This document shows positions 7,846 to 17,500 of a stretch of DNA of 64,000 nucleotides, piece by piece. The notes beneath the pieces were generated by a model. The model made no database searches. It was not told where the DNA came from and saw nothing but the letters and a program-made list of their open reading frames with translations. The DNA is from Ignavibacteria bacterium (GTDB taxonomy: Bacteria > Bacteroidota > Ignavibacteria > Ignavibacteriales > Ignavibacteriaceae): NCBI GenBank assembly GCA_030693705.1, contig JAUYAB010000008.1, positions 186,001 through 250,000 on the forward strand. Direction: 5' to 3'. The number at the start of each line of letters is the position of its first letter. The stretch's first letter is position 1. The position numbers and the translations under genes were made by a program.

Positions 7846-9204
7846 TTACATATTCAAAAGATCGTTGTAAATAATGAACGCCGTCAACAAGAAGAAGAGA
7901 ACCAATCCGGTATTTTGGATTGCGATCTTCACTTTAATCGGAAGTTCGCGTTTAATAAATCCTTCGATCAGAATTACAATTAAATGTCCGCCATCCAAAA
8001 CCGGCAGCGGAAGAATGTTGATGATTGCAAGATTCAAGCTTAAAAGTGCAAGGAACATTAAAAAGCTTGATAAACCGGAATCAGCAGAACGGGCTGCAAA
8101 CTGCGCAATGCGTATCGGTCCTCCAAACGCTTTTCCCGCTTCAATCTTTCCGGTGATAACGTTTTTCAGCATTACAAAAGTAAGTTCCGTCATTCTGGAA
8201 ATATCTTTTATGCTTAACGCAACGGATTCAAACGCGCCGTAAGCAAGGCGTTCTGTTGGTCCGAGGTAAATATATCCGCCAAGTAAAATGCCGATCTTTC
8301 CTTCTTTGTTTGGCGTTACGCTTAGTGCAACCGTGTCTTTGCCCCGTAAAACCGCTAATGCGAGAGTCTTTCCCCTGGAAGATGAAATTGTCTGGATAGT
8401 CTGTTCAACTGAAACAATATCTGCGTTATCAATTTTTAATAGGACGTCGCTAATTTTTAATCCGGCAGAATCAGCTTTTGAATTTTTCAAAACATCGCCC
8501 ACAACCGGTTTAAGATTTTCAGTTGTTAAGAACATTCCTTTTGATTCATCGCTTGGAATTTTTTTCCTGGGAACCGACAACCATACGTCATCATTATTTC
8601 TCTCGACTTTTACCTTAATATCTTTTCCCATCGTGTTGATGAAAATTTCTGTGCGGATGTCTTCCCAATATTTTACAGGAGTTCCGTTAACCGAAAGAAT
8701 TTTATCGTGCGATTGAAATCCCACCGCTTCAGCAGCGCTTCCCTGATGAACAACACCAAGCGTAGTGGTTTTGGTATATTGTTTTCCGTAAAAGAAGTTT
8801 GATCCCCAGAAAATTGCAACGGCGAGAAACAAGTTCATTGCAACACCGGCGGTGATAACAAAAACTTTTTTTGGTGTGCTTTTGGAGCGGAATTCCCAGG
8901 GTTTCGGTTCGCTTTCCGCAAAACTTGTATCCATGCTTTCATCAACCATTCCGGCAATTTTAACATATCCGCCGAGAGGTAATAAACAAAGGCGGTAATC
9001 GGTGTTTCCTTCGCCGTCAAAATCTTTTGGTAATGGTCCGGAAGAAAATCCGGACTTTTTATTATAGCCGAATAATCGGTACCCAAATCCAATTGCAAAA
9101 GCATCAACACGCATTCCGCTTAGTTTTGCCGCGGCAAAATGACCGAACTCGTGAATAAAAACCAACACCGCTATCGTTATCACAAAATAAATTAATTCAC
9201 TCAT
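7846..9204 (-). CDS. rseP: RseP-type site-2 intramembrane zinc metalloprotease
   Basis: A 452-residue site-2 protease that cleaves anti-sigma factors and remnant signal peptides inside the membrane. The zinc motif HEFGH (residues 18-22) sits in the first helix, and the third ligand motif LPVLDGGHL is near the C-terminal helices. Two PDZ domains lie between, one around GVVHQGSAAEAVGFQ and one around GDVLKNSKADSAGLK, as in E. coli RseP. GGAG lies upstream of the ATG. It follows dxr by 17 bp, the gene order dxr-rseP being common in bacteria. Confidence 0.96.
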   Translation of the reverse strand: MSELIYFVITIAVLVFIHEFGHFAAAKLSGMRVDAFAIGFGYRLFGYNKKSGFSSGPLPKDFDGEGNTDYRLCLLPLGGYVKIAGMVDESMDTSFAESEPKPWEFRSKSTPKKVFVITAGVAMNLFLAVAIFWGSNFFYGKQYTKTTTLGVVHQGSAAEAVGFQSHDKILSVNGTPVKYWEDIRTEIFINTMGKDIKVKVERNNDDVWLSVPRKKIPSDESKGMFLTTENLKPVVGDVLKNSKADSAGLKISDVLLKIDNADIVSVEQTIQTISSSRGKTLALAVLRGKDTVALSVTPNKEGKIGILLGGYIYLGPTERLAYGAFESVALSIKDISRMTELTFVMLKNVITGKIEAGKAFGGPIRIAQFAARSADSGLSSFLMFLALLSLNLAIINILPLPVLDGGHLIVILIEGFIKRELPIKVKIAIQNTGLVLFFLLTAFIIYNDLLNM

Positions 9205-9221
9205 AAACCAACAAACTCCTT

Positions 9222-10364
9222 TTAGACCAATTGTTCTGCAAAAATTCTTGTTTCTTTATCGCACATAATTATCGTTTCTAAATCAGGTTTTAAATGATTT
9301 TCAAACCTCACCAACGATTTTGAAATAATTTCCGGGATCGCCGAAAACTTTATTTTCCCTTTTAAAAATTTATCAACCGCAACTTCGTTTGAGGCATTCA
9401 ATATACATGGAGAAGTTCCTCCCGCGTCCAACACATTAAAAGCTAATTTAAGACATTCAAATTTATCAAAATCAGGTTCAAAAAACGTTAAGGTTTGTAT
9501 CAACGGTAAATCAGTTTTCACAAATTGCGAGGCGTATCTTTCCGGATAAGTTAGCGCATATTGTATCGGCAGTTTCATGTCGGGCGTACTTAACTGCGCC
9601 TTCATGGAACCGTCAACAAACTTTACCATCGAATGAATTATCGATTGCGGGTGAACCACAATCTCAATTTTTTCAGCCGGCAGATTAAACAACCAGCGCG
9701 CCTCAATTACTTCCAATCCTTTATTCATCATAGAAGCTGAATCTATGGTGATCTTGTTTCCCATTTTCCAGTTCGGGTGATTGAGCGCTTCTTTAACCGT
9801 TACTTCCGCAAACTCTTTTTTTGTTTTATGCAGAAAAGGTCCGCCGCTTGCGGTTAAAATTAATTTATCAACACCTGAATTCTTTTCTCCAACGAGACAC
9901 TGAAAAATCGCGCTGTGTTCGGAATCTACTGGAAGCAGTTCAGCCTTATATTTTTTTGCAAGTTCTGTAACTAATTCGCCTGCGACCACAAGCGTTTCTT
10001 TGTTTGCCAGCGCAATTCGTTTACTGCGCTTAATTGCTTCGATCGTCGGCGCTAAACCGCAAAAGCCGACCATCGCGCCAACAAAAATATCATAATCATA
10101 ATCAGCCGCAATTGAAAGCAATCCTTTTTCACCGGAAAGAACTTCGCACTTGCATCCGATCCTTCTTTTCAATTCAACTGCGAGCTTCTCATCTTTTACT
10201 GCGACAACTTTTGGATGAAATTCATCGATCTGTTTTTCCAGAAGATCGATGCGTGTATTTACGGTTAACGCTTCAATTGAGAAATGCTCGGGAAAATTTC
10301 TGACCACCTCAATAGTGTTGGTTCCAATTGACCCGGTTGAGCCAAGAATGGCGACTTTTTTCAT
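9222..10364 (-). CDS. dxr: 1-deoxy-D-xylulose 5-phosphate reductoisomerase
   Basis: Converts DXP to 2-C-methyl-D-erythritol 4-phosphate with NADPH, the committed step of the MEP isoprenoid pathway. The 380-residue product has the nucleotide-binding start GSTGSIGTNT (8-17), metal-site motifs PVDSEHSA and NKGLEVIEA, the substrate loop TASGGPF, and VHPQSIIHSMV. The length is normal for the family. It supplies precursors for undecaprenyl phosphate, made by UppS encoded near the other end of this window. Confidence 0.97.
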   Translation of the reverse strand: MKKVAILGSTGSIGTNTIEVVRNFPEHFSIEALTVNTRIDLLEKQIDEFHPKVVAVKDEKLAVELKRRIGCKCEVLSGEKGLLSIAADYDYDIFVGAMVGFCGLAPTIEAIKRSKRIALANKETLVVAGELVTELAKKYKAELLPVDSEHSAIFQCLVGEKNSGVDKLILTASGGPFLHKTKKEFAEVTVKEALNHPNWKMGNKITIDSASMMNKGLEVIEARWLFNLPAEKIEIVVHPQSIIHSMVKFVDGSMKAQLSTPDMKLPIQYALTYPERYASQFVKTDLPLIQTLTFFEPDFDKFECLKLAFNVLDAGGTSPCILNASNEVAVDKFLKGKIKFSAIPEIISKSLVRFENHLKPDLETIIMCDKETRIFAEQLV

Positions 10365-10414
10365 CTTAAACGGTACTTGTGAAAATATAATTATTGAAAG
10401 GAAAACTCATTTTA

Positions 10415-10903
10415 CTATAAATTTTTGGTTAGCGTCAGCAGCAGATTTAAGACGATCAATATGTTTATTGCAGTTAATATTTTTCCAAGTTTAGAAATAT
10501 TTTTATACGTTTCTTCCGTAAGGGTTAAATTTTCAGCGACACTTTTTTCAATCTCCAGGCGAACTTTTTTTGCCGATGGAATAACAAAAACGGCAGTTAG
10601 CAAAATAACGATTACGATTACAAACTGTTTCGTGTAAAGCCAGTGATTAGATCCTGAAGCAAATTGAAAAAAGCCGTAATTCAATGTTATCGACATAAAA
10701 ATTCCCGTTACCAGAACGCCGGTCAACCCGACTATTCCGCCAAGATTTGTAAGCTTTAACCAAAAAGAAAGTAACGTTTTTTCGCTTTCGGTTCCTTTTT
10801 TATCACGAATTATTTTTCGTAACAGAAGATCGGCAGGAATTACTCCCAGCCACACGATAACCGAAACAATATGTAATGCCCTCAAAAAAATGTACTCCGC
10901 CAT
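10415..10903 (-). CDS. Four-helix integral membrane protein (DUF2269/CopD-like)
   Basis: A 162-residue protein with four hydrophobic segments (about 5-24, 50-72, 90-112, 138-158). It has an early His (ALHIVSVIVWLG) and a WLYTKQ segment, a pattern reminiscent of DUF2269 or CopD-like membrane proteins. I cannot name a function; haem or copper handling would be the family-based guess. It lies 50 bp upstream of dxr on the same strand and may be co-transcribed with it. Confidence 0.7.
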   Translation of the reverse strand: MAEYIFLRALHIVSVIVWLGVIPADLLLRKIIRDKKGTESEKTLLSFWLKLTNLGGIVGLTGVLVTGIFMSITLNYGFFQFASGSNHWLYTKQFVIVIVILLTAVFVIPSAKKVRLEIEKSVAENLTLTEETYKNISKLGKILTAINILIVLNLLLTLTKNL

Positions 10904-11143
10904 AAAAAAATCCTTTTACAATGAAAATATAAGAAAATTAGGCGCGTGATTATAGTGGATAATTTGCCGCTTTTAAGTTGACCTGAAATTGACAAAAAAT
11001 CCCAAACACCGCACACGATTATTAGTTAGATGAAATTCAGAATGTGCGAACGAGTAATTTGAAGGGAAAGAGCTTTTCATTAGAACATTCCGATAATAAT
11101 TTAACCCTCAAACACTTCGAAAAGTTCAATTACATGAAAAATA

Positions 11144-11177
11144 AAAAGCGGTAGTTTATGGCTAAACTACCGCTTTT
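11144..11177 (-). terminator. Terminator of the marR-yceI operon
   Basis: A perfect 15-bp stem (arms 11144-11158 and 11163-11177, AAAAGCGGTAGTTTA) with a TGGC loop. It lies about 20 bp past the yceI stop and ends in T residues on the minus strand; the symmetric A/T flanks allow it to work in both directions. Confidence 0.85.
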
Positions 11178-11196
11178 AGAATGTGCCGGAGACGAA

Positions 11197-11781
11197 TTAC
11201 TTCTGTAATCCGAATTCCAATTTTAAGCTGATGTCTACATTTTTGCCGACAACAAGTCCGCCGGTTTCAATAGCTTTATTCCATTGCAAACCGTAATCAA
11301 ATCTGTTCACGGTAGTTGTAGCAACCCAGCCGGATTTAATATTTCCCCACGGATCTTTAACCTGACCGTTATACTTGGTATCCAGCGTAACCGTTTTAGT
11401 AACTCCGCGCATCGTTAGATCGCCGGTAACTTTATAACTGTTCTTTCCGGTTGCTTTAATTGATTTACTTACGAACGTCAGCTCCGGAAACTTTTCAGCG
11501 GCGAAGAAATCATCCGATTTAAGATGTTTATCACGGGCTTCGTTGTCGGTAGTAATTGAAGCTGCTTTTATTACCGCCTCAATCTTTTCAGGCTTGCTGT
11601 TTGCATCGGTAGTTAAAGTTGCGGTATAGTCGGTAAATTTTCCTTCAACTTCCGAAACTACCAAGTGGCTGACTAAAAAACCGACTTTTGAATGTGCTAA
11701 ATCAGCTTTCCATGTTTGAGTTTGAGCGAATGAGCTTGCAGAAATTAAAAGCAAAGCTGCCGCGAGAATAAACTGTTTCAT
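11197..11781 (-). CDS. YceI-family periplasmic lipocalin-like protein
   Basis: A 194-residue exported protein with a signal peptide (MKQFILAAALLLISASSFAQ) and the YceI beta-barrel pattern: WKADLAHSKVGFLVSHLVVSEVEG at the start, DNEARDKHLKSDDFF in the middle and a WGNIKSGWVATTTVNRFDYGLQW segment near the end. YceI folds bind polyisoprenoid or amide-linked lipids in a hydrophobic pore. It is the last gene of a MarR-led operon, 33 bp after the pirin gene, and is followed by a strong terminator. Its job here may be membrane or redox stress protection (inference). Confidence 0.92.
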   Translation of the reverse strand: MKQFILAAALLLISASSFAQTQTWKADLAHSKVGFLVSHLVVSEVEGKFTDYTATLTTDANSKPEKIEAVIKAASITTDNEARDKHLKSDDFFAAEKFPELTFVSKSIKATGKNSYKVTGDLTMRGVTKTVTLDTKYNGQVKDPWGNIKSGWVATTTVNRFDYGLQWNKAIETGGLVVGKNVDISLKLEFGLQK

Positions 11782-11814
11782 AAATTATTTTCCTTTTGTT
11801 TTTTTTTGCATGAA

Positions 11815-12516
11815 TTATATTTTTACATCGAATAACATAAGTTCCGTTTCGTCTGTTGCCGAAAACCGGAGTTCACTTTCCCCTGTAATTTCAGCGGCGT
11901 CTCCCCGAGTTAACTGAAATCCATTTATCAATAATTCTCCTGAAATTGTTTGAAGAAAAACCCCTCTTCCGGATTCAAGTTGAAAGATTAGCTCTTTGCC
12001 TTTTTCAAGATCAGCTAAATAAAGATTTACATTCTGGCTTATAAAGATTTTTTGTTCGATCTTGGTGTTTGAAGCTACAAGTTGAAGTTTATTTTTTCTT
12101 TCATTTTTATCAAGAGTGATCTGTTCGTATGAAGGCGTTAAATCAGCCTGATCCGGCATAATCCAAATCTGGAATAAGTGAACATCTTCTATTTGTGAAG
12201 GATTAAATTCCGAATGAAAAACACCACTACCAGCAGTCATCTTTTGCATATCTCCGGCGTTGATAACAGAATGCGTTCCCGTGCTGTCTCGATGTTCAAG
12301 TGCGCCGCTTAATACATAAGTAATGATGTCCATATTCTTATGCGGGTGAGTCGGAAACCCGGATGACGGTTCAACAAAATCTTCGTTTAATACTCTTAGT
12401 TGTCCGAAATGCATTCTGTCTCTATCAAAATATTCAGAGAAAGAAAAAGAGTGATAGCTATTTAGCCAGTCAATTTTTGTTCTGCCCCTTTGGTTGCTTT
12501 TAATAATCTTTATCAT
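11815..12516 (-). CDS. Pirin-family protein (YhaK-like, possible quercetinase)
   Basis: A 233-residue bicupin protein of the pirin family. The N-terminal cupin carries the metal-ligand motif THPHKNMDIITYVL, a further His in LEHRDS, and MTAGSGVFHSE, as in YhaK/YhhW. Pirins bind Fe or Ni; some cleave flavonols and others act as redox sensors, so the substrate is open. It lies between the broken nitroreductase and yceI in a MarR-controlled operon, a setting often linked to electrophile or oxidative stress. Confidence 0.9.
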   Translation of the reverse strand: MIKIIKSNQRGRTKIDWLNSYHSFSFSEYFDRDRMHFGQLRVLNEDFVEPSSGFPTHPHKNMDIITYVLSGALEHRDSTGTHSVINAGDMQKMTAGSGVFHSEFNPSQIEDVHLFQIWIMPDQADLTPSYEQITLDKNERKNKLQLVASNTKIEQKIFISQNVNLYLADLEKGKELIFQLESGRGVFLQTISGELLINGFQLTRGDAAEITGESELRFSATDETELMLFDVKI

Positions 12517-12544
12517 GGTGGTGTCTAATTTTTTTGAAACTCAT

Positions 12545-12975
12545 TTACTTCGAAAAAAGGGTTTCCCAATTATTTCTGAACACAAATTCGTTTAACGATT
12601 TTCTTTTTCGTTTGGTTAACAGTTCTTCTTTGCGGTTCTGAAAACTTACATCCTCCGGAAGATAACCGAGCGCAATAACCGAAGAGAAGCAAGCGTTAAA
12701 ACCAACACTGAAGCTTTTGATGCCCATGTTTTATTGCTTTCTATCAGAACATCAATCATTTTTTCAAATTGTTCAGGCTCGTCTTTTTTTACCAAAATAT
12801 AATTCCACGGTTGTTCATTACGTGAAGAAGGAGCCCAGCGTGCCGCTTCAAAAAGAAGTTGTAAATTTTCGGGAGAGATGTTTTTTTCAAGATCAAAGTC
12901 TTTTGGACTCCACCTTTTTTTGATTAAAGAAAGAAATTCATTTGTTTGTTCAGTATTTGCCGATACTCTTTGCAT
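12545..12975 (-). pseudogene. Nitroreductase-family gene with internal deletion and frameshift
   Basis: Two frames together make the ends of a nitroreductase. The frame from 12975 reads FLSLIKKRWSPKDFD and ARWAPSSRNEQPWNYI, the usual FMN-binding N-terminus, up to KASVLVLTL. The other frame resumes at SSVIALGYLPED and runs to the C-terminus NNWETLFSK at 12545. Family members are about 200 residues; only about 140 codons remain, so roughly 170-200 bp of the middle, including the second part of the FMN site and helix F region, is gone. The break is near 12675-12695. The gene cannot make a normal enzyme. Confidence 0.85.
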
Positions 12976-12982
12976 TAGATAT

Positions 12983-13015
12983 TACTTTAAATTGTAGTAT
13001 TTTAAGTTTAAAGTA
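12983..13015 (-). promoter_or_regulatory. Likely MarR operator between marR and the nitroreductase pseudogene
   Basis: Perfect 9-base inverted repeats TACTTTAAA (12983-12991) and TTTAAAGTA (13007-13015) with a 15-base spacer lie in the 56-bp gap after marR. The half-site centres are 24 bp apart. The position fits an internal promoter/operator for the pirin-yceI genes; binding by the adjacent MarR protein is inference. Confidence 0.55.
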
Positions 13016-13031
13016 TTAACGTAAAAATTTT

Positions 13032-13490
13032 TTATTTGGTTCCCGATAAACCGGTTCCAAGTTTTTTTAATAATTTTGCCAACTCTGCCTGTTCTTTTTC
13101 AGAAAGAACAGAAGCGAGTTTTTCAATATGTTTTGCGTGTTGCGAAAAAATATCCTCGAATAATGATAAACCTTTTGGGGTTAGTTGAATGGTAATGGTT
13201 CGTCTGTCAACTTTGTTGTAAATACGCTGGACAAGTCCCTCTTTTTCAAGGTTGTCAACCACCAGGGTCATGTTTCCGCCGCTAACAAGCTGCTTTGTGC
13301 AAAGCGTTCCGATGGTCATCGATCCTAAATGCCCCAAGCTTTCTAAAACACTAAACTGAGGTTCCGTTAAGTGGAAACTTCGGATGTTTTCTAAAGATTT
13401 TTTACTGAACGTTGCATATGCCCTTGCAAGTTTTACCCACATGGAAAGAGCGAGATCCTGTTTTTTGCCGTATTTTTTGGTTGTTTTCAT
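13032..13490 (-). CDS. MarR-family transcriptional regulator
   Basis: A 152-residue winged-helix repressor. The core shows the helix-turn-helix (SMTIGTLCTKQLVSGGNMTLVVDNLEKEGLV, about residues 58-88) and the wing motif KVDRRTITIQLTPKG. It contains one Cys (in GTLCTKQ), so simple OhrR-type Cys sensing is possible but not shown. It heads an operon with the broken nitroreductase, a pirin and YceI. A perfect 9-base inverted repeat just downstream is a candidate binding site. Confidence 0.9.
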   Translation of the reverse strand: MKTTKKYGKKQDLALSMWVKLARAYATFSKKSLENIRSFHLTEPQFSVLESLGHLGSMTIGTLCTKQLVSGGNMTLVVDNLEKEGLVQRIYNKVDRRTITIQLTPKGLSLFEDIFSQHAKHIEKLASVLSEKEQAELAKLLKKLGTGLSGTK

Positions 13491-13569
13491 CTTATTATGT
13501 TTAATCTTAAATAGTTGAAGGTTAAAATAATTAAATGTTAGATGCTTGTCAAGGGAAAAGCTGCTTTTT

Positions 13570-14382
13570 CTATTTTGTTAAAATCATTTTCCTGGTTTGA
13601 ACAAGATTTCCGGCTTTTAACTGATAAAAATATACGCCAGAGGCGTATCCGCCTTTGGTGGAAACACCGCCGGTTAATCGCGGGTGGTTTGCAGTTGGTT
13701 GTAGGTTGAAAGTAACTTCGTAATTACCCGGCATTTTCTCTTCATCAACAAGCGTTGCAACTTCGTTTCCGAGTATGTCGTAAACCTTCAAACTTACCTT
13801 ACTTAAATCAGGAACGCGATAACTGATTTTGGTCGAAGGATTAAAAGGGTTTGGGTAATTCTGATTTAATTGAAAACTATTTTCTTTAACAGTCTCTTCA
13901 TTTAAACCCGAAACGGTCTGAACGGTAACTTCAAAGTTAGAACCATAATTCCATTGTGATTTTTTGCTGCACGCGGTTGCGTATAAGGTTACTTTTCCAG
14001 TTGTTGCAGGTGCAGTGAGTTTTAATTTAAAAACATATTGCCCACCTGAAAATACTTTTTTACTTGGCTGCGTTAATTCACTGCTCAAAACTTTTAGATT
14101 TCCATCGCTTGTTTTTAATGTTCCGCCGGAGGTAGCAATATCAACCCCAACCGCTGTACCGGCGCCGCCGGAAACAGTAACGGTGTAATCGCCTGTTTGA
14201 GAAGGTTGTAAAGTTGCGGGTCCCTGGATTACTACTGAAACAGTTGTGGTTATTGAAGAAGTGTGGCAATTACATCCGGTTGATCCGGATTTTTTTGTTG
14301 CCCCGCTTATTCCGCCCGGATAAGCAGAAAGAGTAACTGTGGCAAAAATTAAAATCGCAAAAAGAAGTAAATAGTTTTTCAT
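13570..14382 (-). CDS. T9SS-secreted choice-of-anchor-V-like domain protein
   Basis: A 270-residue exported protein. After the signal peptide (residues 1-20) it has GGISGATKKSGSTGCNCHTSS, a conserved start of the choice-of-anchor V type of domain, then an Ig-like beta domain (VIQGPATL, GVDIATSGGTL) and a type A T9SS sorting domain beginning NQNYPNPFNPSTKISY. The CxCH is not a canonical CxxCH haem site. The sorting domain has an extra stretch (PRLTGGVSTKGGYA) where most relatives pass straight to SGVYFYQL; its DNA holds short hairpins. Likely delivered to the cell surface; function unknown. Confidence 0.85.
   Translation of the reverse strand: MKNYLLLFAILIFATVTLSAYPGGISGATKKSGSTGCNCHTSSITTTVSVVIQGPATLQPSQTGDYTVTVSGGAGTAVGVDIATSGGTLKTSDGNLKVLSSELTQPSKKVFSGGQYVFKLKLTAPATTGKVTLYATACSKKSQWNYGSNFEVTVQTVSGLNEETVKENSFQLNQNYPNPFNPSTKISYRVPDLSKVSLKVYDILGNEVATLVDEEKMPGNYEVTFNLQPTANHPRLTGGVSTKGGYASGVYFYQLKAGNLVQTRKMILTK
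13638..13651. repeat. Short hairpin AGGCG-TATC-CGCCT inside the sorting domain
   Basis: Five-base arms around TATC, directly next to a second short hairpin (GGTG-AAAC-CACC on this strand) within the coding sequence of the T9SS sorting domain. It coincides with residues that look inserted relative to the usual domain. Confidence 0.45.
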
Positions 14383-14545
14383 ATAAACCTTTTGTTAAGA
14401 GCTGAAAATTTGTCCGGTAAAAATAGCATATAAATGTTTATCATTTATTAAAAAGATACCTATCTTTGACCAATAAAATTATTATCGTTGACACCCATTA
14501 GCATTGCTTTTACATTACTAAACCTTTAATGATGAAGGATCTTTT

Positions 14546-17500
14546 ATGAAAAAGTTTTTTATTTCTTTCATTTTCTTCGCGCTTTCTCTTTCGCTTGTTG
14601 CACAGAAAGAAGAGACAAAAGATAAATTGAACAGCGGCACTTTTAGCGGATTAAAATTTCGCAGTATTGGTCCCGCATGGAACTCGGGTCGAATTGCCGA
14701 TTTTACCGTTAATCCCGCCAACTCAAGCGAGTATTATGTTGCAACCGCAAGCGGACATTTATGGAAAACAACAAATGACGGAACAACATGGAAACCAATT
14801 GCCGACACACTTCCTTATTCGCTTGGAATTGTAAAACTTGATCCTACGAATGCGAACGTTGTTTGGGTTGGCAGCGGCGAGAACAATCATCAGCGCGCGC
14901 TTGGTTATGGAATGGGCGTTTATAAATCAACAGACGGTGGACAAAGCTGGGCTTTTATGGGACTGAAAGATTCTCGCCAGATCGGAGGAATTGTTATTGA
15001 TCCGCGAAATGGAAATGTTGTATATGTTGCAGCCGAAGGCTCTGTTTGGGGATCCGGCGGTGAACGCGGACTCTACAAAACTACCGATGCCGGAAAAACA
15101 TGGAATAAAGTTTTAAACATCAGCGAAAACACCGGTATTAATAACATCGACTTTGATCCCCGAAATCCTGATGTACTTTACGCAACTTCAGAACAAAGAC
15201 GAAGACACATCTTTGCCAAAATCGGCGGAGGTCCTGAAACGGCGATTTATAAATCAACTGATGCAGGCGCTTCATGGGAAAAAATTATGAAAGGACTTCC
15301 TTCCGTTGATCTTGGCGGAACAGGGTTGGCAGTTTCTCCGGTAAATTCCGACATAATTTATTTGAGTCTTGAAGCCGCAGAGAAAAGCGGCGGATTTTTT
15401 CGCTCTACCAACCGCGGAGCTACATGGGAAAAGATGAGCGATACATATTCTTCCGGGCAATATTTTAACGAGATTTACTGCGATCCGAAAGATGTTGATA
15501 AAGTTTTTTTGATGGATGTTGTTTCTAAAGTTACTGAAGATGGTGGAAAGACCTGGAAACCTATCGGCAATAATGCGCGTCACGTTGATGATCATGCCTT
15601 TTGGATCGATCCTTCCGATACCAAACATTTTATGATCGGCGGAGACGGCGGCATTTATGAATCGTTCGACAACGGAGCAAATTGGATTTTCAAATGTAAT
15701 TTGCCGATAACACAATTTTACCGCGTTAGTCTTGATAACAGTTTACCATTTTATTATGTTTTTGGCGGAACGCAGGACAACCAAAGCATGGGCGGTCCTT
15801 CTCGCACGATCTGTGAAGACGGAATAATTAACAGCGATTGGATTATGACAGTTGGCGGTGACGGATTCTTTCAAGCGATTGATCCAACCGATCCGAACAT
15901 TATTTACTCCGAATGGCAGTATGGAAATATTATCCGCTATGATAAAAAAAGCGGAGAGCTGATTGAAATTCGTCCCGAACCTGCAAAAGGAGAAAAAACT
16001 TTTAAATGGTATTGGGATACGCCGTTCATTTTAAGTTCCCATTCTCATACTCGTTTGTATATCGCGGCGGAAAGAGTTTTTAGAAGTGATGACAGAGGCG
16101 ATAGCTGGAGCGAAATAAGCGGCGATTTAACAACTCAAACCGACCGCAACTCTTTTCCAGTTATGGGTAAATATTGGAGTGCTGATGCTTTATCAAAAGA
16201 TTTGAGCACTTCACAATTCGGATTGATCGTTTCGCTTGCAGAATCACCCTTAAAAGAAAACCTTTTATATGCGGGAACCGATGACGGATTAATTCAAGTA
16301 ACGGAAGATGCAAAGACGTGGAGAAAAATTGATAACGTTCCCGATGTTCCTAAGTTTACTTTGGTAAGCGACATTCTTCCTTCGCGCTTTAATGAAAATG
16401 TTGTTTACGCCTCTTTTAATAATCATAAGCGTGATGACTTCAAGCCGTATATTTTTAAAAGTAGTGATAAAGGAAAATCGTGGAAATCGATTGCAGGAAA
16501 TTTGCCTGCAAACGGTGCGGTTAATACAATGGTTGAGGATCCGGTTAATCAAAATCTTCTTTTTATCGGAACGGAATGGGGCGTTTTCTTTTCAATTGAT
16601 AGCGGTGAAAACCTGCCTGACGGCAAGGCAAGCTGGATCCAATTGAAAAATGGAATTCCAAACATTAAAGTAACCGACCTTGCTATTCAAGAAAGAGAAA
16701 ATGATTTGGTGGTCGCTACTTTCGGACGCGGGTTCTACATTCTTGATGATTATTCTGCTCTGCGATCTGTGTCTAAAAGTGCACTTGAAAAGGGAGCTGA
16801 AATTTTTCCTGTACACGATGCCCCGCTTTTTATTCAGAGCCAAGGTAGATACGGACAAGGTTCAACATATTTCAAAGCGCCTAATCCGGAATTTGGCGCA
16901 ACAATTACTTATTACATCAATGAAGTTCCGAAAACTTTAAAAGCTGAAAGAAAAGAAAAAGAGAAATCTCTTTTTAAAGATGGGAAACCAATTCCGCAGC
17001 CTTCTTACGAGGAAACAAAAGCGGAAGAATCTGAAAAAACTCCGTACCTTATTTTCACTTTTACAGATGAATCGGGCAATGTTATTAGAAAACTTACAAA
17101 AGCTGCGGGTGCAGGCGTAAACCGAATAACGTGGGATTTGCGATATGAATCAACTGAACCGATTACTGCGAAAGAAAATAAATTTAATCCGATCGCAAAA
17201 CCAAACAGTGCGTTGTTGGTTCTTCCCGGAAAGTATAAAGTTAGTCTATCAATGGTTGTTCGCGATGAAGAAAAACAACTTGCCGGTCCGGTTGAGTTTA
17301 ATGCAGTTCCTTTGAACAATACAACGATACCGGCAGCAGACCGCAAAGAACTTGTAGCGTTCCAACAGAAATCATACGAACTGGCAAGAACTGTTTGGGG
17401 CGCTCAAAAGCTGGCTCAAGAGCTTCAAAGCAAAATGGAAGTTATTAAGCAAACATTAAATAGCACACCGGCGGCATCATTCTTGTTGATAAAGAAAGCT

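Noticed and set aside
14285-14330. CxCH in the T9SS protein as a cytochrome c haem site
   Set aside because: Only one residue separates the two Cys, so it is not CxxCH; no other haem motif is present.
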